Below the pieces are notes generated by a model. That model was given only the letters and a program-made list of their open reading frames with translations. It did no database searches and had not been told where the DNA came from. From the NCBI RefSeq assembly GCF_014651635.1, contig NZ_BMXG01000004.1, positions 1 to 64,000 on the forward strand: a stretch of DNA of 64,000 nt. The letters run 5' to 3'. Below, piece after piece: positions 36,525 through 45,352 of the stretch. Within the stretch, counting starts at the first letter, position 1; every line of letters starts with the position of its first letter. Source of the DNA: Cerasicoccus arenae (GTDB taxonomy: Bacteria > Verrucomicrobiota > Verrucomicrobiia > Opitutales > Cerasicoccaceae). Made by a program: the position numbers and the translations under genes.

Positions 36525-37469
36525 ATGCAAAGTATTCCGTCACCTCTGATTGCCCTTTATTGCTTTTCTGCTGTTGTCTCGCTGGCCCACTCGGATCACG
36601 AGCACGCTGCCGGGACGACGGATATTATGGCGCATGCCTCGGATTTAGGCGCAGTCTCAATGAGCACAGTGGGTAATTACCGGGTGATCGAATCCAAGGA
36701 CCTGCCGCAACATGAAACCGGAAAGTTTCCGAATAGGGGAAATCCGAACGCGATCACTGAGCAACGACTGTATTTTCGTGTGCCGCTGACACCTACGCGA
36801 GCCGAGCGGCCAATTGATTACGATGGCTATGTGTTTGGCGTGGCGGTCAACGGCGTTCCTTTTGATCCAGGTACGGCTGGGACTTGGCAAAATAACCGGG
36901 AATGGCGTGAAGAGGCAATTGTCGAGGGCAAGCCCATGCGTTTGGGCGTTGATCAGAACAATGCCCATGTGCAGCCCAACGGCATGTATCATTACCACGG
37001 CATTCCGTGGGGCCTCATCAACGACCTGCGCAAAAACAATCCCAAGGCGGGCGTGGACGAGCCCCTGCTAATTGGCTGGGCAGCGGACGGTTACCCCATT
37101 TATTTTCAGGAGGGCGTTCAATCAAGTTGGCGCTTGAAGACCAGCAAACGGGAGACGCAACCCAATGGCCCCGGCGGTGAGCGGGACGGCCTTTACACGC
37201 GGGATTATGAGTATGTTGACGACTCCGGTGATCTGGATTGGCTCAACGGTCGCTACGGCATTACCGACGAATACCCCGACGGGACCTATCAATATTACGT
37301 GACCGAGGGATTTCCCTTTGTGGCGCGTTATTTTCTGGGGCAGCCCAATGAAAGTTTTGCAAAACCCAGGCAAGGCCAGGTCAGCCACGGTCGGGGCGGG
37401 CGTGGGCCGGGCGGGGCAGGGCCAGAGGGACGTCCAATTGGGCCGCCTGTGCCGTTGGGTGTTCGCTGA
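36525..37469 (+). CDS. YHYH domain-containing exported protein
   Basis: About 314 aa from ATG 36525, with a signal peptide (MQSIPSPLIALYCFSAVVSLA). A short His-rich stretch follows (HSDHEHAAG). The family-defining YHYH sits in PNGMYHYHGIPWGLINDL, preceded by WREEAIVEGKPMRLGVDQNN and followed by GWAADGYPIYFQ and YPDGTYQYYVTEGFPFVARY. The C-terminus is Gly/Arg-rich and probably disordered. YHYH proteins are exported and of unknown biochemical role; the histidines suggest metal binding. The gene is close behind nadB (24 bases). Confidence 0.88.
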   Translation: MQSIPSPLIALYCFSAVVSLAHSDHEHAAGTTDIMAHASDLGAVSMSTVGNYRVIESKDLPQHETGKFPNRGNPNAITEQRLYFRVPLTPTRAERPIDYDGYVFGVAVNGVPFDPGTAGTWQNNREWREEAIVEGKPMRLGVDQNNAHVQPNGMYHYHGIPWGLINDLRKNNPKAGVDEPLLIGWAADGYPIYFQEGVQSSWRLKTSKRETQPNGPGGERDGLYTRDYEYVDDSGDLDWLNGRYGITDEYPDGTYQYYVTEGFPFVARYFLGQPNESFAKPRQGQVSHGRGGRGPGGAGPEGRPIGPPVPLGVR

Positions 37470-37555
37470 TGATATTGCGCTTTTTGCGGTGAATTCTCAT
37501 GGCTCAAGCAGAAAATTCTGGCCAGCGCCGATTCCGTGCGCGAGCGTAGCGGGCT

Positions 37556-38008
37556 ATGGCGAAAGTCGACATTGATTTAGTGAAGATGGTAATGACCCGC
37601 ACCGGGATGGATGTCCGCACCGTGGCTCAGGTGATTGAGGAGATTAACCAGGAGCTCAAGGCGCAGGTGGACGAAGAAGATAAGCCACCACCCATCAAGA
37701 AGCAGTTCGTGATGATGGTCTCCGACCCCGATGGCAAGCTAGAGGGTTTAGACCTCGTTGGCTGGGTGCTGCAGATACCTGAAGAGGACTCCCCCTACGT
37801 GAGCGAGGAACGCCTGTTCCGTTGCGCTTACGAATACAATATGACCAAGAAAGGCCGTCGTATGCCGGTGAAGACCATTGGCGAGGCCTGTGAGTTCACT
37901 CCGGCCCGCATTGCCAAAGAGCAGAAGGTCTGGATCAAAAACAAGGAACCCGTTCTCCTCGTGCGCACTGGCGGCAAAGTCCCCACCGAGACCAAAGACG
38001 GTTTCTAG
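37556..38008 (+). CDS. conserved-looking hypothetical protein, 150 aa
   Basis: I do not recognise this family. The protein is soluble, with no signal or span. Residues 1-45 are helical and charged (IDLVKMVMTRTGMDVRTVAQ, then VIEEINQELK). Residues about 48-85 form a strand-rich block (KKQFVMMVSDPDGKLEGLDL then VGWVLQIPEED), and the C-terminus (about 105-150) is basic with alternating strands (KVWIKNKEPVLLVRTGGKVP). The N-terminal helix resembles the DNA-binding N-terminus of histone-like HU proteins only vaguely, and I would not rely on that. It lies between the YHYH and MBL genes, 85 and 120 bases from them. Confidence 0.7.
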   Translation: MAKVDIDLVKMVMTRTGMDVRTVAQVIEEINQELKAQVDEEDKPPPIKKQFVMMVSDPDGKLEGLDLVGWVLQIPEEDSPYVSEERLFRCAYEYNMTKKGRRMPVKTIGEACEFTPARIAKEQKVWIKNKEPVLLVRTGGKVPTETKDGF

Positions 38009-38128
38009 CCGTTTTTAGGGGCTGTTTCATTAGCCTTTGGCCAATCGCAATCCAGCGACGGAATTAATCTTAATCTGAGCGAAAATTGCTTTGCCGAGCT
38101 TCGAGGGATACGCCTTGATCGGCGCGGG

Positions 38129-38908
38129 ATGGAGGTAATATTTCTAGGAACGGGCACATCACAAGGCGTGCCCATGATTGCGCACAATAGCGAGGGCTGC
38201 GACCTGTCCAATCCAAAGAATTGGCGTACGCGCAGCAGCATACATGTGGTGATGGACGGCTATCACGTGCAGGTCGACGCTGCGCCCGAGTTTCGTCTGC
38301 AATGCATCCGCAACCAGATTGAGTGGATTGACACCTTCATCCTGACTCACGCGCACGCGGACCACATTCAGGGAATGGACGACCTGCGCCGCTTTTGCGA
38401 CCTGCTCGGTGGCACGGCGTTGCCGGTTTACAGCACCGAAAAAGGCCTTGGGCGCATTCGGAGCATTTACCCCTACGCCATCGGCGAGACACCCGCCAGC
38501 AAGGGCTACGCCGCATTCCGCCTCGCAGAAATGCCTGCCCAGTTGGAGACGCCCGGCGGGATAATTTACAGCACGCCTCTGCCGCATGGTGGCCTGCAAA
38601 CGCTGGGTTTGGTGTTCGAGGAGCGGTCAACGGGCAAAAAGTTCGCCTATTTCAACGATTGTAAGGAAGTGCCACCCGCTGCACGTGAGCTGGCCGCTGA
38701 CGCCGATCTACTGGTGCTCGACGGCCTCCGTCCCATGACACACCCCACGCACATGTCGACCCCCGAGGCGATCCAGGTGGCTTTAGAAATGAAGCGCCCA
38801 CAGACTTATCTGACGCACTTCACGTTCCACATTGACCATGAGATCTGGACTCAAAAATTGCCGGAAAATGTTCACCTCGCCTACGATGGCTTGCGGCTGA
38901 CGCTCTGA
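38129..38908 (+). CDS. MBL-fold metallohydrolase (PhnP-like)
   Basis: The 259-aa enzyme has an N-terminus (MEVIFLGTGTSQGVPMIAHN) of the RNase Z/PhnP type. The metal site HAHADH is in ILTHAHADHIQGMDDLRRF, with later ligands in FAYFNDCKEVPP (Asp), LVLDGLRP and MTHPTHMSTPEAIQVA, and a final HFTFHIDHEI. PhnP hydrolyses 2',3'- or 1,2-cyclic phosphate diesters, but this branch also includes lipoate-related and tRNA-processing relatives, so the substrate is open. The likely start is ATG 38129; no other candidate fits. No phn genes are present. Confidence 0.9.
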   Translation: MEVIFLGTGTSQGVPMIAHNSEGCDLSNPKNWRTRSSIHVVMDGYHVQVDAAPEFRLQCIRNQIEWIDTFILTHAHADHIQGMDDLRRFCDLLGGTALPVYSTEKGLGRIRSIYPYAIGETPASKGYAAFRLAEMPAQLETPGGIIYSTPLPHGGLQTLGLVFEERSTGKKFAYFNDCKEVPPAARELAADADLLVLDGLRPMTHPTHMSTPEAIQVALEMKRPQTYLTHFTFHIDHEIWTQKLPENVHLAYDGLRLTL

Positions 38909-39191
38909 TCTGAGCTCTCGGGTAGGATGGGCCCTATTCCGCGCTCCGCATTACGCTTTCTTTGCACCGCATCGTGAATGCTAAATATTCAGGATAATTA
39001 TTCACGCAAAGGCGCATAGTCGCAAAGAAACTACCCGCATTAATACTTGGCGACTTGAGCGAAGCGGGCGCGAGGTCTTATTATGTCTTTAAAGAGACAT
39101 TGTCCTTGTCAGCTGTCACCGGAATTGAAGAAATATAATTGAATGTATTAAATGACAAGTGTGTCATCCAGGAAAACTGCTGGGCAATAAT
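38909..39191. other. AT-rich intergenic stretch with one degenerate tandem repeat
   Basis: This gap holds a CGCAAAG-type string at 39001-39031 (listed separately), followed by sequence with no open frame of interest. Base composition shifts to AT-rich around 39060 and stays so through the next gene. No tRNA or clear promoter is visible. Confidence 0.4.
39001..39031. repeat. CGCAAAG-type intergenic repeat
   Basis: TTCACGCAAAGGCGCATAGT followed by CGCAAAGAAAC repeats the unit CGCAAAG with a spacing of about nine bases and one degenerate middle unit. Strings of this kind are common dispersed repeats in environmental bacterial genomes. It lies at the left edge of the AT-rich patch. Confidence 0.4.
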
Positions 39192-39635
39192 ATGAAAATG
39201 AAACGCAGACATACAGTTGGCATCCTGCTGACGATCATGGTCATTGTTCCATTCTTGGTGAATCTGACTGGATGGAATATGTTCGTTTACTTGCAAGTCG
39301 GAGATCGAGATTTGATAGCTGCATCTTCTCGTGGATCAGCCCACTTTGCGGTTTCAGAGCATATTGAGGATTCTCTGCTCTTCGGGATGGTAGAAGAATT
39401 GGAGTGGCACAAAATACTATTTGAAGCAGGACCAATCGAAATCTTCGCCGAGAAACCGGGTGAACCGCTTCAAATGTTAACATTCCGAGTAATTAGTCAG
39501 TCAGAATTCTCTGACTACAGTGGTATAGAGTTTCCATGGCTTTTATTCCTATTGTTTCCAATTGGTTTGTTTGCCTTCGGCCGAGAGCGAAAACTCGTTC
39601 GCAGAGGGGTGGCAGGAAACGCGGGAGACGATTGA
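39192..39635 (+). CDS. hypothetical membrane protein, two spans
   Basis: About 147 aa from ATG 39192 (MKMKRRHTVGILLTIMVIVP). It has a span at about 8-28, an extracytoplasmic domain of around 85 residues with an alternating strand pattern (FAVSEHIEDSLLFGMVEELE, then IFAEKPGEPLQMLTFRVIS), and a second span at about 113-130 (FPWLLFLLFPIGLFAFG) ending in a basic tail. The layout resembles DUF3592-type proteins, but I cannot confirm that. It is AT-richer than its neighbours and its last 74 bases overlap another frame (39562-39804), so it may have been inserted here. Confidence 0.5.
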   Translation: MKMKRRHTVGILLTIMVIVPFLVNLTGWNMFVYLQVGDRDLIAASSRGSAHFAVSEHIEDSLLFGMVEELEWHKILFEAGPIEIFAEKPGEPLQMLTFRVISQSEFSDYSGIEFPWLLFLLFPIGLFAFGRERKLVRRGVAGNAGDD

Positions 39636-39804
39636 TCAATTGATGGCTAATGGGGTGGGGGAGGCCGACCGCTTGGTTGACAAGGGCTTTCAGCGGGCGC
39701 TGCTTGTCGTGCTGGCTTTTACGCTGGGCTTGATGGCTGCGTTGACGGTTCCTGCGTATATCTTACGGGGGCGCAAGGACTTAGGGAAATCATCGCGCCC
39801 GTAA
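39562..39804 (+). pseudogene. short membrane-protein frame, possible remnant with missing 5' end
   Basis: The 80-codon frame from a TTG has a coding-like helix (FAEGWQETRETIDQLMANGV) and then EADRLVDKGFQRALLVVLAF leading into a single span of about 20 residues and a short charged tail. Its first 15 codons are shared out of frame with the preceding gene and look random. Either translation begins at ATG 39643, giving a 53-residue protein, or the original 5' end was replaced when the AT-rich patch arrived. Composition is like the flanking core genes, unlike the patch. Confidence 0.35.
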
Positions 39805-39874
39805 ATCGGCGGGTGAATTCGCTTGCTCGGCTGAAATGAGGGCTATACTCTTTTGGGTTGCTTATAGTTGAATT

Positions 39875-42505
39875 ATGCCCCGTCGGGCAGGCGTTGAGTT
39901 CGATTTCCCGAAGTCGACGCCAACTCAATTGCTGCTCCGCTGCCCAATGAATCATCGCACGTCACAACGCGTTTATTCGGACATCGCACTCGACAACTGG
40001 TTGATGCGCTTGCAGGACAATTGGGAAAAGCAATTCACCACGAAGGCGATTGATGCCGGGCGCCGACTCTACCGCGATGGAACCATCCGCCAAGTCGAAC
40101 TGGGCGCTGATGACGCGATTGTCCACATACGGATGCCTGACGGTGCCGATGTTTACGTAGTGCTGGACTGGAGCGGGCCCAAGATCGATGTCCGCTCATC
40201 GATTGAAGACGCCTATGAGCGCCAGATTCTGGCCTGCGCAGCGCTTTACGAGATCGAAGAATTGGTGGTTGAAGAGGCCGCGGCGCTTCCTCCTGAAGTA
40301 AAGACCCCATCTACCAAGGTCGAGGGGGAACCCGAAGAAGATGAGACCGAGCCTTCCTCCAGCGAAACGCCCCCCCCCCCATCGGTAACAACTTCACCCA
40401 CTGCCCGCGATCTGGTATTGAAATTTTCCTCAGTCGACGCTGGCTTGGCTTTGACGGCTGTCTGGCGTAGCTCTGACGGGCGAGAAGAGCGTGCTCTAGG
40501 CCCTCAGGCTCCCAGTGCAGACCGAACTACCGCCGAAGAGCGAGAGGCCCTTATTCGCCTAGCTAGCAGCGCCCGTCGCGACGGTTTCCGCTATCAGGCT
40601 AACTCCACCCGTTACGAGCTGCAGCAGCTCGACCGGCTACCCGGCTTTGTGCGGACCGATCTTCGGCGTTGGAAGCAGCATTTTACGATTGAGAAAGACG
40701 CCGACGTGGACGTGCTCGCCCGAGGCGTGCGCGAGGTCGACATTGCCGTGGAAATCGAGGAGGCAATGCTCGGCGGCGATCTGAATATTAATTGGAAACT
40801 GTCACTGGGCTCGTCCCGTTTGACGGAGAAGGAACGCCGCCGCCTGATGCGCCGCATTGACGAGGGTCTGGTGCTCCTGCCGGGTCGAGGCCTTGTCCGC
40901 CTGAATCGTAGCCAAGCTCAGGCGATTGCTGAAACGGGCGATAGTTTGGCAGTGGTCGCTGGCCGTGCGCCGCGTTACCTTTTATTTTCGTTTTTTGCCC
41001 AAGAAGCGGTGAAGCTGGAGTTGTCTTCCGAGCTTCAGGCTTGGCGTGACCAGCTTTTCCACCCTGACCCGAGCGTCAACGGTGCGCCGCAGTTTCTACG
41101 AAGCTACCAGCAGCACGGCGTTCACTGGCTTCAGCACATTTTCGCCTGCGGTTGTCATGGTTTGTTGGCGGATGAAATGGGATTGGGCAAGACCTTGCAG
41201 GTGCTCAGCTTGTTGAGCATCCAGAAGATTTCTAACAAACCGAGCCTGATCGTTTGTCCGGCCAGTGTGGTGCCGGTGTGGCAGCAGGAGGTCTCGCGGT
41301 TCTTCCCAGAGATGCGGACTGAAGCCCTCGGCAAGGATCAGAATTTTGTCACCAAGCCAGACAAGGACATCCTTTGGCTGGCGAGCTACACTCAATTGCG
41401 CCGTCATCGCTCATTGCTCGATGCGGTCGAATTTGGCTATGTGGTGCTCGATGAGGCTCAGTTCATTAAGAACCCCGACGCTAAGTCCACCCAAGCCTGT
41501 ATGTCGCTTAAGGCAGAGCATCGCCTGGCTTTGACTGGTACGCCGCTGGAGAACCGTTTTCTGGACGTTTGGACGATCTTCCGCTTCCTGATGCCGGGCC
41601 TACTCGGCCTACGCCGTCGTTTCGAAGAGGCGATCATGGAAGATGGACCTGCTGCAATGGCGCGTATCCGCACGCAGTTGGCACCGTTCATCCTCCGACG
41701 CACGAAAAAAGAGGTGGCGAAGGAATTACCGGACAAGGTGGAACTGGATCTCGTTTGTCCGCTGACCGACCTGCAACGCTCTGAATATGTGCGTATCGCC
41801 TCAGAGGGCGTTAGCCGCTTTGGAGATAATTTGCCCGCCGGCATGCGTGAAAACGCGATGGGCCTGCTGACGCTGCTAACCCGCCTTCGGCAGACTTGTT
41901 GCGATCCGGGGCTACTGCCTTGGATGACCACCGAGGCGAGCCAGAGTGGCAAGCTCAACATCCTTCGAGACCGGTTGAGCGAAATCTTGGCCAGCGGGCA
42001 CAAGGCCGTGGTCTTTAGCCAGTTTGTTTCCTTACTTGACCGCGCCAAAGGCGTGCTCAAGAGCGAATTCCCGAATGTGGCGCTCTATGAGCTGACCGGA
42101 AAAACGTTGGATCGGCAAAAGCCAGTCGCTGAATTCCAAAGTGCCAAGGGAGCCGCGGTAATGCTCGTCAGCCTGCGCGCTGGCGGGTCAGGGATTACAC
42201 TGCATGCGGCGGACTACGTTTTCCTCCTCGATCCCTGGTGGAACCCGGCTGTCGAGGCTCAGGCAATTGACCGCGTGCATCGTATTGGCCAACGCCGTGT
42301 GGTCTTTGTTTACCGGATGATCACTGCTGGTACCATTGAGCAGCGTATCCAGCGCCTGAAGGCCGATAAACGTGAGCTTTTTGAGCAAGCCATGGGTGGA
42401 GCCACAACCGGGGAAGACTTTACGAGTCACTATCGTTCTCTGAGTGAGCTGACGGACTTGTTGGATGACAGCAGCCGCACTGAGCTGGAAACAATCGAGG
42501 CTTAG
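39875..42505 (+). CDS. SNF2-family DNA-dependent ATPase/helicase
   Basis: 876 aa, or 852 if the ATG at 39947 (MNHRTSQRVY) is the start, which fits the family better because the first 24 residues look unstructured. The N-terminal part (about 30-130) may be a diverged SWIM-like domain. After an acidic Pro-rich linker with an 11-C run (40370-40380), the Swi2/Snf2 core shows Walker A LLADEMGLGKT, DEAQ box VVLDEAQFIKNPDAKS, LTGTPLENRFLDVW, and the C-terminal helicase lobe with VVFSQFVSLLD and LDPWWNPAVEAQAIDRVHRI with GQ. Bacterial SNF2 proteins remodel protein-DNA contacts or transcription complexes. There is no methyltransferase or nuclease nearby to suggest phage defence. Confidence 0.93.
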   Translation: MPRRAGVEFDFPKSTPTQLLLRCPMNHRTSQRVYSDIALDNWLMRLQDNWEKQFTTKAIDAGRRLYRDGTIRQVELGADDAIVHIRMPDGADVYVVLDWSGPKIDVRSSIEDAYERQILACAALYEIEELVVEEAAALPPEVKTPSTKVEGEPEEDETEPSSSETPPPPSVTTSPTARDLVLKFSSVDAGLALTAVWRSSDGREERALGPQAPSADRTTAEEREALIRLASSARRDGFRYQANSTRYELQQLDRLPGFVRTDLRRWKQHFTIEKDADVDVLARGVREVDIAVEIEEAMLGGDLNINWKLSLGSSRLTEKERRRLMRRIDEGLVLLPGRGLVRLNRSQAQAIAETGDSLAVVAGRAPRYLLFSFFAQEAVKLELSSELQAWRDQLFHPDPSVNGAPQFLRSYQQHGVHWLQHIFACGCHGLLADEMGLGKTLQVLSLLSIQKISNKPSLIVCPASVVPVWQQEVSRFFPEMRTEALGKDQNFVTKPDKDILWLASYTQLRRHRSLLDAVEFGYVVLDEAQFIKNPDAKSTQACMSLKAEHRLALTGTPLENRFLDVWTIFRFLMPGLLGLRRRFEEAIMEDGPAAMARIRTQLAPFILRRTKKEVAKELPDKVELDLVCPLTDLQRSEYVRIASEGVSRFGDNLPAGMRENAMGLLTLLTRLRQTCCDPGLLPWMTTEASQSGKLNILRDRLSEILASGHKAVVFSQFVSLLDRAKGVLKSEFPNVALYELTGKTLDRQKPVAEFQSAKGAAVMLVSLRAGGSGITLHAADYVFLLDPWWNPAVEAQAIDRVHRIGQRRVVFVYRMITAGTIEQRIQRLKADKRELFEQAMGGATTGEDFTSHYRSLSELTDLLDDSSRTELETIEA

Positions 42506-42579
42506 TTTCTCCAAACGGTATTGCAGGTGCCTTTCACGTGCCTGCTTGCGACATGCCTGAATGTCCGGATGGGAATTGC

Positions 42580-42610
42580 GGCGCGAGGACGCGCCTGCGC
42601 TACCCTTTAT
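42580..42610. repeat. dispersed intergenic repeat, copy 2, with a GGCGCG hairpin
   Basis: The 25-base string at 42586-42610 matches copy 1 at 34036-34060. Here GGCGCG (42580-42585) and CGCGCC (42590-42595) form a perfect six-pair stem around AGGA. It lies between the convergent SNF2 and Wza-like genes, where it could aid termination but has no U-tract. Confidence 0.45.
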
Positions 42611-42652
42611 GAGTCGCCTTGAGGTTAGCCAGCCAAACTGATAAGAAACCGG

Positions 42653-43249
42653 CTAGAATGGCGAACGCTCGATCATGATCGAGTCGCCGGGGAAGAGCTT
42701 AGGGTCTTGTGAGGGGTTATTGAGGGCCACGTCAGCATCGATCACATAAACTGCTTGTTCACGCGTGAGTTTGACTGCCCCTTCACGTGCGTAGAGGGAA
42801 AAGCCGCCTGCGGCCTGCACGGCCTTGGATAAGGTTAGGTCAGGAGTCCAGACAACACGGCCCGGGATGGCGACTTCGCCGCCAACGTAGATATAGCGAT
42901 CTGTCACATAGACCGAGACATCCACGTTTCGATAAATTTTTTGTTCAATATAGCGCTGGCGGATGTTGGTCGCGAGTTCAGAGGGCGTGAGCCCCGCAGC
43001 GGTCAAACGGCCTAGGAAGGGCAGGCTGACAATGCCTTCGTCGTCGATCTGAACATCGTTGGCACTGGGATCAGGAATGCCTTGCAGACTGATCTGAAGT
43101 GTGTCTCCAGCGCGCAGTGTTGAGGCAGATCGCGGCGCGGCGGGGGTGGGGTTACCACCACCGCCAGCAGATTGGCAGCCCACGCTAATGAGCGCAACCA
43201 AGGCAAAGGCCCAGATCGCTGACAGGAAACGCTGCGGACGGCGGTTCAC
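42653..43249 (-). CDS. polysaccharide biosynthesis/export protein (Wza-like lipoprotein)
   Basis: The 198-aa protein begins with a lipoprotein signal (LVALISVGCQSAG, lipobox Cys25). The polysaccharide export domain follows: LRAGDTLQISLQGIPDPSAN, VSLPFLGRLTAAGLTPSELA and a strand with YVTDRYIYVGGEVAIPGR, which starts an SLBB-type beta-grasp (TLSKAVQAAGGF). The family forms the outer-membrane channel for capsule or exopolysaccharide. At about 200 residues this is the short form, without the long C-terminal helix. It follows the acidic protein gene on the same strand with a two-base gap. Confidence 0.88.
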   Translation of the reverse strand: MNRRPQRFLSAIWAFALVALISVGCQSAGGGGNPTPAAPRSASTLRAGDTLQISLQGIPDPSANDVQIDDEGIVSLPFLGRLTAAGLTPSELATNIRQRYIEQKIYRNVDVSVYVTDRYIYVGGEVAIPGRVVWTPDLTLSKAVQAAGGFSLYAREGAVKLTREQAVYVIDADVALNNPSQDPKLFPGDSIMIERSPF

Positions 43250-43251
43250 AA

Positions 43252-44043
43252 TTATTTTTTGCGAGCGCGGGATTTCGGCGCGGGTTTCTCATCCGCTTTG
43301 TCTTCTTCGTCTTCGTCCGACTCCTCGTCGTCGTCGTCGTCATCATCGTCGTCAAAGCCTTCTTCCGTTTCTTCGGATTCTTCGTCTTCGTCCTCGTCTT
43401 CGTCCCACTTCATCGTTTCGTCTTCCTCGATTTTTTCATCTTCGTCGATGTCGGGGAAGGTTTCTTCGATTGGGTCCTCGCTTGAGCTTTCTTCATCGGC
43501 GTCGAGTTCGTAGCCTTCGGGGACGAATTCCATGACGTCAAGCAGCTCGCGGAAGCAGTGGACGGCGCGGCCTTCCATGAAGTCGGCGTTTTGGTCTTCG
43601 CGAATGTCGTCTTCCAATTCTTCGACCGTGAACTTCTGCTCGAATTCGATAAGGTCGTTGAGCAGCTTGACGCGCAACACGGTAACGTGGTCGATACAGT
43701 CGGCGTAAGGCCCCTTTTCCTCGTCAATCACGTCTGGCAGTGCAAACAGCAGATCGTCGGATTCAAAGAGTGAGTCATTGGTGCGGACCAGTCGCAGGCG
43801 TTGATCATCCAGCTTTCGTTCGATGCGGAACTTAAAGAACGCATCTTCGAAGATCGAAGGCTGGAAGTCGTAATCACGTAGCGGTTCGAGCAGGTCCATG
43901 AGGTGGCTGACTTGGCGCGGGTCAATGATGCTCAGTCCGTCGACGTCCCAGTGGACATCGTCGCTGATTTCTTCGACCCACCAGTTCATGTCTTCGCCGA
44001 GACGGACGATACACCACTCAAGTTTTGGAGCTGATTTAGGCAT
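43252..44043 (-). CDS. highly acidic hypothetical protein with Asp/Glu-rich C-terminus
   Basis: 263 aa. Residues 1-160 form an unrecognised globular domain rich in acidic and aromatic residues (WCIVRLGEDMNWWVEEISDD and HVTVLRVKLLNDLIEFEQ). From about 170 to 250 the protein is almost wholly Asp, Glu and Ser with a run of DDDDDDDD, and the end is a short basic tail (PKSRARKK). The acidic part comes from GAC/GAA codon repeats, visible as GTC and TTC runs on the plus strand, and could vary in length by slippage. It may bind cations or basic partners. It is cotranscribed with the Wza-like gene. Confidence 0.65.
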   Translation of the reverse strand: MPKSAPKLEWCIVRLGEDMNWWVEEISDDVHWDVDGLSIIDPRQVSHLMDLLEPLRDYDFQPSIFEDAFFKFRIERKLDDQRLRLVRTNDSLFESDDLLFALPDVIDEEKGPYADCIDHVTVLRVKLLNDLIEFEQKFTVEELEDDIREDQNADFMEGRAVHCFRELLDVMEFVPEGYELDADEESSSEDPIEETFPDIDEDEKIEEDETMKWDEDEDEDEESEETEEGFDDDDDDDDDEESDEDEEDKADEKPAPKSRARKK

Positions 44044-44225
44044 GTTGTTGTTTAGAAGCGGTTTTGGTGATAGCTAGGGCAAGTTTATTTTTTTACTGCA
44101 CGTTGAGATAGTTTTGGCGGTCGTCAAGGATTGAGGGAGTTATTTTTTGCATTCCAAGTTAAAAGTGGACAGTGAGGGCTTTTTTCTTGAACGTGTGCGC
44201 TGCATATTAATCTGCTATTTTTGCT

Positions 44226-45287
44226 ATGGGGGCGTTTTACGAGACACTTGTCCGACCTTATTTATTCCGAGGCGATCCAGAAGAAGCTCACGACCGTGCG
44301 CTTGGTTGGCTGCATATGCTGTCGGGCTTTAGCCCGGCGCTGCGGTTGATGGAACGATATAATCGGCCCACCAAGGGAGAGCCGATCGAACTTTTTGGGC
44401 TGAATTTCCCTAATCCAGTGGGGCTTGCGGCGGGCTTTGATAAAAACGCGCACTGTTGGCAGGCCATGGCGGCACTAGGCTTTGGCCATGTGGAAATCGG
44501 CACTGTGACTCGGCAGGAGCAGCCTGGCAACCAGAAGCCACGTGTGTTCCGCTACCCCCAGCACGAGGCGCTGATCAACCGTATGGGCTTTCCCAATGAA
44601 GGGGCGGATGCCGTCGCCAAACGTCTGGCCAAGGCACCACCATCGCGTAAGCGTCGCATCCCACTGGGCATCAATATTGGCAAAAGTCGCGTAACGCCCG
44701 TTGATCAGGCTGTCGGCGATTATTTGGGGTCTTATGAGAAATTGGCTGATTTCGCCGATTATTTCGCGATCAACGTCAGCAGCCCCAATACACCGGACCT
44801 GCGTCAATTGCAGCAACGCAGCTACCTGAGCGAGCTTGTAGGCGCTGTAATCGCTGCAGACCGTGACCGTGCGAGAAAATTAGGCAAAGAGCGGATTCCG
44901 ATGCTAATCAAGATCGCTCCGGATTTATCTTATCGCGAAATTGACGAAGTTTTAACAAGTGCGCTTGAAGTTGGCGCGGATGGAATTATCGCCACCAATA
45001 CGTTACTCGACCGCCCAGTCGACTTGGGTAAAGATGAGGTTGGTGGGCTGAGCGGTTCGCCGATCCACCGCCGTGCCGTAGATGTTGTCAACTACATGTA
45101 CCGCTCTGTAGGAGATAAATTGCCGATCATTGGTGTGGGTGGTATCCACGATGAGCGCTCTGCGGGCGATTTCTTCGACGCTGGTGCCAAGTTGATTCAA
45201 ATCTACACGGGGATGATTTACCGTGGGCCATTTTTCGCCAAGGACCTAGCGCAGGCATTTTGCTGGCGCACTGAAGACTGGGCGTAG
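44226..45287 (+). CDS. pyrD: dihydroorotate dehydrogenase (quinone), class 2
   Basis: The 353-aa enzyme oxidises dihydroorotate to orotate and passes electrons to quinones at the inner membrane, in pyrimidine synthesis. It has the N-terminal helical extension specific to class 2 (about 1-45, FYETLVRPYLFRGDPEEAHD). FMN-binding and catalytic blocks follow: NPVGLAAGFDKNAHCWQAMA, VEIGTVTRQEQPGN, NRMGFPNEGADAV, the catalytic Ser region INVSSPNTPDLR, LIKIAPDLSYREID, IATNTLLDRP and GVGGIHDERSAGDFFDAGAK. It starts at ATG 44226 and is followed at 65 bases by a HAD gene. Confidence 0.96.
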   Translation: MGAFYETLVRPYLFRGDPEEAHDRALGWLHMLSGFSPALRLMERYNRPTKGEPIELFGLNFPNPVGLAAGFDKNAHCWQAMAALGFGHVEIGTVTRQEQPGNQKPRVFRYPQHEALINRMGFPNEGADAVAKRLAKAPPSRKRRIPLGINIGKSRVTPVDQAVGDYLGSYEKLADFADYFAINVSSPNTPDLRQLQQRSYLSELVGAVIAADRDRARKLGKERIPMLIKIAPDLSYREIDEVLTSALEVGADGIIATNTLLDRPVDLGKDEVGGLSGSPIHRRAVDVVNYMYRSVGDKLPIIGVGGIHDERSAGDFFDAGAKLIQIYTGMIYRGPFFAKDLAQAFCWRTEDWA

Positions 45288-45352
45288 GTGGCGGAAAGCT
45301 AAATTTCGATTTTTGCTCAGCGAAATAGCGGGACGGGGCGTTTTTTTTTCTC

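Noticed and set aside
39875-42505. SNF2 helicase as part of a phage-defence island
   Set aside because: No nuclease, methyltransferase, protease or other defence partner is adjacent; the neighbours are ordinary genes.
43310-43440. GTC/TTC tandem-like runs suggesting a microsatellite
   Set aside because: They are the reverse strand of Asp/Glu codons in the acidic protein gene; they are coding, though length variation by slippage remains possible.
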